Assembly (NCBI GenBank): GCA_005882775.1
Contig: VBDY01000132.1
Location: 1 to 46,192 of the forward strand
From: Chloroflexota bacterium
Lineage (GTDB): Bacteria > Chloroflexota > Dormibacteria > CF-121
Reading direction: 5' to 3'
DNA length: 46,192 nucleotides
Notes under the pieces: model-generated
The model's input: only the letters and a program-made list of their open reading frames with translations
Told to the model about the DNA's origin: nothing
Database searches by the model: none
Shown here: one piece after another, positions 1 through 7,913 of the stretch
Position numbering within the stretch: the first letter of the stretch is position 1
How the letters are laid out: the number at the start of each line of letters is the position of its first letter
Translations under genes and position numbers: made by a program

Positions 1-353
1 GACTTGACCAGGAGCTTGAGACCTTCCTTTCCCGGGGGAAAGCCTGGCGGCATCGAGTCGTGGTCGACCGAGTTATCCGCGATCACCTGCTCCTCGTCCT
101 GTGGCCCCGAGGGATTTGTGACTTGTCACCTTGCGCTATCAATCCGCCAGCGCCAGGTAGGGCGTGCATCACGGTGCGGATCATTGGCCCGTGTCCGGTC
201 ACGGCTTACACAATCGCTGTGCCGCTAGTGGCGGGATGCGTAACCGCCGCCGTCGCCATGACCTTCGGAATCTGGCTCCGTCAAAGGCGTGACCGGTTGT
301 CCCTTTAACGTTCAGATGGCGTCCGCCGGGGGAAGTAGTCTGATAGGAACGCC
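1..353. other. No gene recognised at the left edge
   Basis: Short open frames exist on both strands, but none shows a recognisable domain, a good ribosome-binding site or convincing composition. One plus-strand frame (60-308) ends in a hydrophobic stretch followed by Arg-rich residues and could be a small membrane protein or the remnant of one. I see no RNA gene or repeat here. Confidence 0.4.
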
Positions 354-734
354 ATGCAGGGTAGCCCCATCGGTCAACTCGGATGGATTCAGACTGATTG
401 CCACGACCCCGAGCGGCTAGGTCTCTTTTGGGGAGCAGTCTTTGGGGTCGAGGTCGAGGATCGGATTGGGGACCCTCCCCAGTATGTGAACCTCGCGTCG
501 GCAACGCTTAATGGGCCAAGGGTCTGCTTTCAGCGGGTGCCCGAGCCGAAGGCGGCCAAGAACCGGCTTCACTTCGACGTTGCCGTCGATGATGTCGATG
601 CGGCCACCGCGCGGATTCAGGATCTTGGTGGCAGACGGGTGCCTCACGACGACTACCACGAGAGCGGCTATAGCTGGCGGCTAATGGAGGATCCTGAGGG
701 AAACGAATTCTGCCTCATCTATGAGAGGAAGTAG
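354..734 (+). CDS. VOC (glyoxalase/bleomycin-resistance) family protein
   Basis: A 126-residue protein of the vicinal oxygen chelate fold. The N-terminal part (IGQLGWIQTDCHDPERLGLFW) is the usual first beta-alpha unit, and the C-terminal half has LHFDVAVDDVDAATARIQDLG followed by a DPEGNEFCLI ending, which is the family hallmark. Members are metal-dependent lyases, dioxygenases or antibiotic-binding proteins, and the substrate cannot be told from sequence. The length is typical for a single two-module VOC protein. The ATG start has AGGA about 6 nt upstream. It is followed by tRNA-Glu on the other strand and stands alone. Family is secure; role is not. Confidence 0.88.
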   Translation: MQGSPIGQLGWIQTDCHDPERLGLFWGAVFGVEVEDRIGDPPQYVNLASATLNGPRVCFQRVPEPKAAKNRLHFDVAVDDVDAATARIQDLGGRRVPHDDYHESGYSWRLMEDPEGNEFCLIYERK

Positions 735-783
735 TTGCGACGGAGAGGTTCCCCAGAGGTGCCGCAGCGTAGAGCGGAAGGAT

Positions 784-858
784 TAGCCCGTAGCGGATTC
801 GAACCGCTGATTTCCGCCTTGAGAGGGCGGCGTCCTAGGCCAACTAGACGAACGGGCC
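784..858 (-). tRNA. tRNA-Glu (anticodon CTC)
   Basis: Read on the minus strand, the sequence folds as a cloverleaf. The acceptor GGCCCGT pairs with ACGGGCT, with a G-U pair at 1:72. The D-arm contains TCGTCTAG as in bacterial tRNA-Glu. The anticodon stem CCGCC/GGCGG encloses the loop CTCTCAA, giving anticodon CTC. The T-arm has GGTTCGAATCC. The discriminator is A and no CCA is encoded. It decodes GAG, a codon expected to be common at this GC content. Confidence 0.95.
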
Positions 859-925
859 ACGAGAACCGCGCGAAGCGACCCCTATTATAGGTAGCGCATC
901 GCACTCAAAATCCCTGGAGGATGGC

Positions 926-1168
926 ATGCTGTTTGACCCGACCGCGGTGAATTTCGTTATGAACACGATGCAGGCCGCCAGTTACCTGGGTGTGCCTTCG
1001 GACGTTATCGAGGACCTGGTAAGCCGGCGAACCATTCCTTTCACCAGGATCGGCGAGCGTGTGGTGTTCTCCAAGACCGCCATCGACCAGTGGATCTACG
1101 CACGGTCCATGGAAAACCTGAGCGAGGATCTTCCCGCGCTCGGATTCCATGGAAAGGGCGGCCGCTGA
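926..1168 (+). CDS. Excisionase/MerR-like helix-turn-helix DNA-binding protein
   Basis: An 80-residue protein with a winged HTH of the excise/HTH_17 type. The run MQAASYLGVPSDVIEDLV gives the helix-turn-helix, and IPFTRIGERVVFSKTAIDQWI is the wing with the closing helix. Such proteins bind DNA as small regulators or recombination directionality factors. No integrase lies nearby, so a regulator is more likely. The ATG at 926 has GGAGG about 6 nt upstream; an internal ATG at 962 is a weaker choice. The stop codon overlaps the next ATG as TGATG, so the two genes should be translationally coupled. A TATTAT box at 883-888 may be the -10. Confidence 0.75.
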   Translation: MLFDPTAVNFVMNTMQAASYLGVPSDVIEDLVSRRTIPFTRIGERVVFSKTAIDQWIYARSMENLSEDLPALGFHGKGGR

Positions 1169-1455
1169 TGTTCCGGTTGGGCCGCCTGGTCAGGCTTGTC
1201 GCCCTGCTCCTGACCCTGGCCGCGGTTGCTCAGGAACTCAACAAGCCGGAAGCGGATCGGACCTGGCATGGCCGGGTCGCCGGCGTGCCCTATGACTTTC
1301 GCTGGCCGACCTGGCGCAGGATTCGGGACGCATACTGGAACCCGGGGGACGCCCGCATCTTCACCGACCGGGTGATCGGCGTGGGCTGGGCCATAAACCT
1401 GGCCCAGGTTCTTCCCCGGATGCGCAACGCATACCTGAGGTTGTCCGAGCGCTAG
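1168..1455 (+). CDS. Small membrane protein resembling DUF5808
   Basis: A 95-residue protein starting at the ATG that overlaps the upstream stop codon. A hydrophobic N-terminal segment (about residues 3-20, LGRLVRLVALLLTLAAVA) looks like a signal anchor. The C-terminal part has AYWNPGDARIFTDRVIGVGW followed by AINL, close to the DUF5808 pattern YxNPxDPRxFVxxRxGxGWTxN as I remember it. The function of that family is unknown. Coupling to the HTH protein suggests the two act together or share regulation. The reading frame is open further upstream, but that part lies in the HTH gene. Confidence 0.65.
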   Translation: MFRLGRLVRLVALLLTLAAVAQELNKPEADRTWHGRVAGVPYDFRWPTWRRIRDAYWNPGDARIFTDRVIGVGWAINLAQVLPRMRNAYLRLSER

Positions 1456-1602
1456 CCGCCCCGTCGTGACGGTCCGGTAACGTCCGGTCCTCGTGAGTGA
1501 CAGGCTTTTTGCCACCCACCGTTCTACTAACGTGCTCGCCTGCCGCAATAGGCCTCGCCTAACCCTGCCCTGCTCGGCGCCGGCGCGCGGTTTTGGGGCG
1601 CC

Positions 1603-3684
1603 ATGAGCGGCCTGACCAACTTCCTGGCCCCCTACAGCAATCTGATCTTCAGCCACCGGAACACGATCATCGTGGTCCTCGGGATCATCCTCGGGTGCAC
1701 CGCGCTCTATGCCCTCTACGGCCACTGGCGGGTCCAGCGGCTGGAACGCGAGGTCCGGGTGGCGCGCTCTGCCGGCCGGCAGCCGATGGGACGCTATGCC
1801 GGCGTCCAGCCGGTCGCTGAAGAGTCGCCGCCAGAGGCTTCGGGCGGACTGCCGCCGGTCAAGGGTGGGCGCACGTACGCGCGTAATCTCGGCTCGGCAC
1901 TGCAAAAAGCCGGCATGAGCCCGTCAGGCCAGCCGATCTACTCTCCGCCGATTCCGCAAGGCTGGGCCCCGAATACCGCTGCCTCCCAGCCGATCGCGCC
2001 TCCGCCGCCGCAGCCGCTTTACTCGCCGGCCAGCTCAACTTGGGGGGCTCCGGCGCCCTCTCCCTCCTGGCCGTCCGCCTACCCGGCTCAAGGGCCTGGC
2101 CGCCCCGGCATGAACCAGCCGATGCCGCCCGTCCCCACGTATCAACCACCTGCCTCCCCGTCGCAGCCGCCTCAGCCGCCGGCGTTCTACCCGCCGGCGT
2201 ATCCGCAAGGGCCGCAGATGGCGCCCGCCGTGAACCAGGTCCCAGCGCAGTTTGCGCCCCCACCGACACCGGTGACTCCGGCGATGCCGGCGCCCGTGCC
2301 GGCCGGCCAGCCGCCCGATCCGGCCTCGCAGGAACCAGGGCGTCGAGGAAAGGGCAAGCGCCGGCGATTCAACCTGTCGGTTCTAGAAAGCCTGGAGAAG
2401 ATCGTGCAGCCACGCCAGCAGGTGCAGCCCACTCAGATCAGTCAGCCCAATCCGGCGGCTGCTCAGGTGCCACCAGTGGTCGCGCCCAGCGCGCCGATGC
2501 CCGGTCCGCCACCGCTGCCTGCCTGGGGACCCGCGGTCAAACCAGCCGTCCCGCCCGCGTCCGAGCCCGCCGTGGTTTCAGCAGCCACACCGGCGGATGC
2601 ACCGGCAGAAGCGCCCTCACTCGCCCTGAACTTTGGACCGCCGCCGCCCGCGAGCGTCCCAGCCGTCGAGCCGGTGGTCGAAGCGAGGGCCGAGCCAAAA
2701 CCGGATGCTCGCCAATCGATGCGCTCGATGCTCTTTGGCGAAGAGCCGACCGCCAGCACCGAGGGGGGGCAGGTCGAAGATGCGTCCGAGCCGGTCCAGG
2801 ACCCGGTGGAAGCGGCGGGCGTGGCGGCGCCGGACGCAGAGGTCGAACCGCTGGCGGCGTCCGGGGCATGGCAGGAGTCGGCTGATGCGAGCGGGTCGAC
2901 CGGCAAGGCTACGGACGAGCCGGTCGCGGCCGAATACCAGTGGCAAGCGGGCGAGCCCGATGCCGGCGGCACGGAGCCGCCGACCGAAACCGATGAGCCA
3001 GCCGCGGAGAGCCACGAACCGGAGGCTGAGAGCCGTGAACTTCAGGCGCAAAGCCACGACTCGGAACTCGAAAGCCGGGACCTGGCTGCCGAGAGCCACG
3101 AATCTGCCGACAGCTGGGGCCAGCGCGAGACCAAACCCTGGGAGCCATTCACCTGGTCCTCGGAAACCTCCGCGGTCGACGAGGTCCCCGCCCCGGTTGA
3201 GAACCCCCAGGCCGAGGAGCACACGCCGGAACCGGCGATGACGGGATCGTTCGGCGAACCCCTGGAACCACCGGCCGCGCCTGATGGGGGCGGCGCCGCC
3301 GGCACCATGGTGATCATCGAGGACGATCAGACTGTCGCCCAGTACTACGCGACGCTCTTCCAGGGCAATGGCTACCGGGTGGAGGTCGCTAACGACGGCG
3401 TTTCCGGCGTCGACCTGTGCACCCGCGTCCAGCCTCAGGTGATCCTGCTCGACGTGATGATGCCCCGCCAGAACGGGATCCTGGTGCTCCAGACGCTGCG
3501 TGCCTCCGACGAGACCAAGAACACCCCGGTGGTCGTGATGTCGAACTTCAGCGAGCCGACTCTGATCAAGCGTGCTCTGCAGCTCGGAGCGCTCGAGTAT
3601 GTGATCAAGACTCAGGTCGAAGGACCCGCTTTGCTGGCGGCCGTGCCGCGCTGGATGAACCGCGAGAAAGCCTTCGCGGCCTAA
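1603..3684 (+). CDS. Membrane-anchored proline-rich protein with a C-terminal receiver (REC) domain
   Basis: A 693-residue protein with three parts. Residues about 19-41 (NTIIVVLGIILGCTALYALY) form one transmembrane helix. Residues about 55-560 are a long, disordered Pro/Ala/Gln/Glu-rich linker that turns acidic, with repeated AESHE-like units near 465-510. Residues 567-690 are a complete CheY-like receiver domain with acidic pocket E573-D574-D575, phospho-acceptor D617 in LLDVMMP, S647 in VVMSNF and K669 in YVIK. Receivers are normally cytoplasmic and N-terminal; here one is tethered to the membrane at the far end of a long flexible arm. No output domain or kinase is adjacent. It ends 3 bp before the convergent mannosidase gene. 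Domain calls are firm; role unknown. Confidence 0.85.
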   Translation: MSGLTNFLAPYSNLIFSHRNTIIVVLGIILGCTALYALYGHWRVQRLEREVRVARSAGRQPMGRYAGVQPVAEESPPEASGGLPPVKGGRTYARNLGSALQKAGMSPSGQPIYSPPIPQGWAPNTAASQPIAPPPPQPLYSPASSTWGAPAPSPSWPSAYPAQGPGRPGMNQPMPPVPTYQPPASPSQPPQPPAFYPPAYPQGPQMAPAVNQVPAQFAPPPTPVTPAMPAPVPAGQPPDPASQEPGRRGKGKRRRFNLSVLESLEKIVQPRQQVQPTQISQPNPAAAQVPPVVAPSAPMPGPPPLPAWGPAVKPAVPPASEPAVVSAATPADAPAEAPSLALNFGPPPPASVPAVEPVVEARAEPKPDARQSMRSMLFGEEPTASTEGGQVEDASEPVQDPVEAAGVAAPDAEVEPLAASGAWQESADASGSTGKATDEPVAAEYQWQAGEPDAGGTEPPTETDEPAAESHEPEAESRELQAQSHDSELESRDLAAESHESADSWGQRETKPWEPFTWSSETSAVDEVPAPVENPQAEEHTPEPAMTGSFGEPLEPPAAPDGGGAAGTMVIIEDDQTVAQYYATLFQGNGYRVEVANDGVSGVDLCTRVQPQVILLDVMMPRQNGILVLQTLRASDETKNTPVVVMSNFSEPTLIKRALQLGALEYVIKTQVEGPALLAAVPRWMNREKAFAA

Positions 3685-3687
3685 CCT

Positions 3688-6317
3688 CTATCGCTGGACT
3701 CGGAGAGTGGCGATCTCCCAGGCCTTCAGCCCCACTCGATAAGCGCCTTCCTCTCCCGCCAGGCGCTGCTTGAGTTCCCCGGCCAGCGATACCCACGAGA
3801 CGCTCCGCGGATGCGGCCGGATGTGCACGACCCCATCGCTAGAGCTGGTCGACGCGTTCAGAAGCCGCAGGTCGTAACCACCCTCCCTGGGGATCAGCGC
3901 GGTCATCTGCAGGCTGTCGGGTTCCAGCTCGATTGACCGGTCGGGATCGGGCACCGTTCCTGGGGGGAGGACAAGCATAGGCAGGATCGTTGACTCGGCC
4001 ACCCGCCAGAGATTGGCGGCTTCCCAGCCTCCGTCGTGAAACCGCACGCTGTAGTGAAACTGCTGCTGGCCGAGCACCTGCGCCCCGGGGGTTTTCAGGG
4101 CAGGACCGGCGTGGCCCGTCCGATAGGCAAGATCGTCGCGAGACAGCCAGCCGACAGCTCTGAGCAGGGTCAGTGCGAGAACCGAGGGTGGGCCGGCCAG
4201 TACCTCGTATTCGTGGAGCCCCTGGGTGATAAGAGCTGCCCCGCGGACACCGTCGCTCGCGTCCACGAAGCTGCGCATGGGAAAAGTGGGAAGTTCCCAC
4301 TCCGGCGCTCCCGGTTCATGCCGCGGGGGTTGGACGGGCCGTCGGGTCACGTGAAAAGCCGTATCGGCGTCGGAATGCGTTGGGGTGAATGGGAGTGGGA
4401 TGTGAGCGCGCAGGCGGTGGTCCCGGGCGAGGTTTTCGAGGCGCACTTCGAAATCGAGCTGCGGGCTTGCAGCCGCCAGGCTCACCCGGACAGTCACTGG
4501 CATCCGGACGGCGACCGGGGCGCGGCGGCGGCGATCGCCGGTGAGCTCGCTCGGAATGCTGTAGCGGAGGTCGATCTCGAGCGTGGCTCGAAGGGGACCG
4601 TTCTCGATCACGCGGACGCTGGCAGGACCCTCAGGCTGATCGACCAGGGCGCCGGCCTCCACCGGTGAGAAGTTGTACTCGTCGCCGGCGTCGCCTTCGT
4701 CAACCAGGCGATGCAAGCCCTTGTAGCTAACTCCAGTCTCGAGGTCGTCGACCGACAAGGTGCCGTCCGCGCCGGCGGCTCGGTGCGAACTGTGCCAATC
4801 CCGCAGCCGGCGACCTCCACCGTCGAAATCAGGGCGCGCCGTAATGGGAGATTCGTGACGCGAAGCTCGAAGCGCTCCACGGAGGGGTCGGCGGCCAGCG
4901 TAGCGGCCTGCTGTCGGGCCGGATCGAGGTCGATCTCCGGGCCGCTGGAATGGACGTCGACCGAGACCACCACCAGCGGTCCGCGCCTCTCGAAGCCAAC
5001 TCGCTGTACGGCTGCCACGAGCCGCTGCTCATCGAGGCTTGAGAGAACTCTCGCCAGCTCCGCACTCGGGAATCGGAATATTTGTACCGCAGGCGAGGGT
5101 GCGGGCCCCAGGTCCTGCGCACCCTCCGGTGCGACTGGCAGAGTTATCTCAACCAGGCCGGCTCTTGAAAAAGGGCTCGGATTCCAGGCGAGAGTTGGCT
5201 CGCTCCCACGAGGCGTCCCGCTCACCAGGCGGGAGATCGCGCGATCGCGGACAGCCTGGGCCAGCTGCAGAGCCGAGCGGGTGCGCACCTGGGATTCCTC
5301 GGCAACCGCATCGATGCCGCTGCCGCACGCGGTATCGTGCGCGGCGTTGTAGAGCATCATCGTCCAGGCCTCGTGCAGCAACCCGGATGCGTCGAGGCCG
5401 GCGATCGCAACGAGTGGTTCGGCGTAACGCTCCAGGGTCTGGCCGGCGAGGAAATATTGCTGCTTGTCCGGCACCCGCACAGACAACGTGCCCATCAAGA
5501 TGTTTGCCCGCGCGGACGAGCGGAGCTCCCCCTGCCAGACCGGCCAGCCGCCGTCATCGAGCCGGGCCAGGTAGTCTTCGAGCCGGGACAGCCGCAGCTG
5601 GATGCCGTCAAGATGATCCATTGCCTCCCTTACGGCGCGGCTCAGCCGCTGCTGTGGGTGGACGTGGTCATTCCCGTTCATCAGAAGCACGTCGGTCCCC
5701 GGCCGATAGGGGGCGAGTGCCTCGAGTGCGACGCGCATCCGGGCGGCCAGGTCCGGCCCGTCCAGCGGCAGGTCGACGCCTTGCGAGTAAGACGAAGCCA
5801 TGTAGGCCGTCAGCACCCGGCTACCGTCCGGGCCTTCCCAGATGAAAGCGAGCCGGTCGATGGTCGAGGGGACTCCACGCCAGACCACGGCATGACGGAA
5901 ACCGAACTGCCGGTATATCTGGGGCATTTGGGCCGCATGGCCAAACGTGTCCGGCAAGTATCCGGCCCGCATGGCACCGCCATGAGCGTCCGCCACGGCG
6001 ATGCCCCGCTCCAGGTTGCGGACCAGGGTCTCACCGGTGACAAGGAACTCGTCGGGCAGGGTGTACCAGGGCCCAACCGCGATCGCGCCGCTGGTCACCG
6101 CCCGGTCCAGCCGATCCTGCGCACCCGGCCGGATGGCCAGATAGTCCTCGATCACGACCGCCTGGCCGTCCATCAGGAATCGGAACGCCGGATCCGACTC
6201 CGCCAGGCTGAGCAGCTCGTCCCAGAGATCCACCAGCTCTGCCCGAAAGGTCTGGAAGGGCGCGTACCATTCCCGGTCCCAGTGGGTGTGCGGAACGATG
6301 TGGATCGTCTGCGTCAG
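3688..6317 (-). pseudogene. GH38 alpha-mannosidase, frame broken (frameshift and no canonical start)
   Basis: Minus-strand gene encoding about 875 residues of a glycoside hydrolase family 38 alpha-mannosidase. The N-terminus has the zinc and active-site motif HIVPHTHWDREW, then AGYLPDTFGH, whose Asp is the expected nucleophile, then the helical and C-terminal beta domains. The frame breaks near 4767-4772: upstream frame reads GIGTVRTEPPA, and the expected continuation DGTLSVDDLETGVSYKGLHR lies in another frame, as if one base were missing in a GC-rich run. The first canonical start (GTG at 6233) falls after the HTHWD motif. In frame from the preceding TGA there is only CTG (6315-6317) or ATC. 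It may be a decayed gene, or a sequencing error plus an unusual start. It follows two DUF3048 genes. Confidence 0.85.
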
Positions 6318-6350
6318 GGCACGGCTTAGCTTAGTCGGGTCGAGGTTCGA

Positions 6351-7913
6351 TCACAGGCCGCTGTGCCATTTGGTAGAGCCGATCACGTGCACCCAGGTCA
6401 ACCCAGTGGCGAAATCGATCGGGTTGCCGTTGGCGTCGAGATAGATGGTCGGCACATTGGGATCCGGATGTAACCAGGTCGCGTGGATGACAACGCCGTT
6501 TACATAGACGTCGGCCGGGCCCTGGCCCGTCATCTCGTAGGCCTCCGTGTGGTACCCGTGGAAAGAATTCGCGGGATTCATATCGAGGAACGAGCTGACA
6601 TACTGCACTACCACGGTTTTCGCGTGGATCTGGCCGGTCGCGGCGTCCCGCATGGGCGCGCCGTCCTGCCATTTCAACCACTGCTTGGAGCCGGCATCGT
6701 AGCGCCAGACAGTCTGGTGATCCGGCACGCTGATCTGGGTGGCGGGATCGCCGGTGAAGTTTGCGTCGGGATGCGCCGGCGCGATGTCATAGGTCAGCGC
6801 CGGAAGGTTCTTCGAAGCGGTCGTCGCCGTTGTTGCGTCGCCGCGCAACATCACGTTGTGCGGCGCGAACCGCCGGCTGTCCCGGAAAAAGCCGCCGGCA
6901 CCGTGCGCGTAGTCGTTGACCAGGTTGGGGAATTTCCAGACCATGCCCAGCACGTAGTCATTCGCGCCAGAGCAATAGATCATCCCGTGGTACATCAGCT
7001 CGAGCCGGATCGTGATCAGCCGGCAGCTGCGGACCGGGCCCACCAGGCCCGGCAGGGGATGCCAGTAGACGGCGGTCAGGCGCGGGATAGATCCCTCGCT
7101 GATGTACTCGTAGATCATGTCCGCCTGCTGCATGCCCGCCTGTGGCCGCGCGGCGCCGCTGTTCTCGATCTGGACCAGGACGGGACCGCCGGCGCCGATC
7201 CGGGCTGTGACACCGGCGGATGGCACTTCGATGACTGTGGTGAAGGTGAACTTCCAATCCGCAGCGAACGGGTCCTGCTTGGCGTTGACGGCCGACTGTG
7301 GGATGACCAGCGCGTAAGCACGGCTGTGCCCCAGCTTCATATCCAGAGTCACGCTCTTGTTGTCGCCTGACCATTTGACCTTGCCCGGGTCCAGCAGCTT
7401 GGTGTTCACCATCACGGGCGTATGTGTCCCGTCCATCGCTTGCGAGAAGGCAATCTGAACCTGGCCGCTCGGGTGTACCGACTGCTGACCGTCCTTCAGA
7501 CCGGCTCCGTCGAGGGTGACTGCGGTAACGACGGGCGCGGCCTCCGTCTTGAAGCCGAATGTATTGCTGATGTGTCCACCGCCGGATGCCTCGGCGCTGT
7601 TCAGGCGGACCTGGTAGCGGGTTGCGGGCTGCATCTTCGGCCGGAACTGATACTCCTTCGTCGAAACCTGCTTGAAAGCGACGGGGACGTTCGGCGAGAT
7701 GGCGAAGGCGCTCCGGACGGTGTCGGGCTTCATGTCCTGGTTGAACTTGAGGTCGATGGCGGCGTTTCGGGGGACGGCCTGGTCGCCGTCACTGACGCTG
7801 GCGCTCACCTCCAGGGGCGTCGTGATGATTTTGATGATCACGGCAGCCGCCACCAGGCCAATCGCCAGGGGTGCCAGCCACCACCGCTGTCGCAAGGTTT
7901 GCTGCATGCTCAT
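6351..7913 (-). CDS. Anchored or secreted DUF3048 (YerB-like) protein with Ig-like repeats, copy 2
   Basis: A 520-residue protein. Residues about 11-32 are a signal anchor (WLAPLAIGLVAAAVIIKII). Two bacterial Ig-like (Big_5/SbsA type) modules follow, each with the pattern IxLxFNQDM or IAFSQAM. From about residue 245 a DUF3048 region begins with VLVQIENSGAARPQAGMQQA, then GLVGPVRSCRLI, and ends with the conserved GNPIDFATGLTWVHVIG. YerB-like proteins are extracytoplasmic and of unknown function. Its ATG overlaps the stop of its paralogue as ATGA, so the two are coupled. Its TGA (6351-6353) lies in the same frame as the mannosidase that follows. Family assignment is good; function unknown. Confidence 0.85.
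   Translation of the reverse strand: MSMQQTLRQRWWLAPLAIGLVAAAVIIKIITTPLEVSASVSDGDQAVPRNAAIDLKFNQDMKPDTVRSAFAISPNVPVAFKQVSTKEYQFRPKMQPATRYQVRLNSAEASGGGHISNTFGFKTEAAPVVTAVTLDGAGLKDGQQSVHPSGQVQIAFSQAMDGTHTPVMVNTKLLDPGKVKWSGDNKSVTLDMKLGHSRAYALVIPQSAVNAKQDPFAADWKFTFTTVIEVPSAGVTARIGAGGPVLVQIENSGAARPQAGMQQADMIYEYISEGSIPRLTAVYWHPLPGLVGPVRSCRLITIRLELMYHGMIYCSGANDYVLGMVWKFPNLVNDYAHGAGGFFRDSRRFAPHNVMLRGDATTATTASKNLPALTYDIAPAHPDANFTGDPATQISVPDHQTVWRYDAGSKQWLKWQDGAPMRDAATGQIHAKTVVVQYVSSFLDMNPANSFHGYHTEAYEMTGQGPADVYVNGVVIHATWLHPDPNVPTIYLDANGNPIDFATGLTWVHVIGSTKWHSGL

Noticed and set aside
926-1168. Excisionase of an integrated element at tRNA-Glu
   Set aside because: No integrase, no direct repeat of the tRNA 3' end seen nearby, and the partner gene is DUF5808-like; a plain regulator is more likely.
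1859-3317. Long minus- and plus-strand frames opposite the proline-rich gene
   Set aside because: They are shadows of a GC-rich, low-complexity coding region; their products are Arg/Pro/Ala-rich with no domains.
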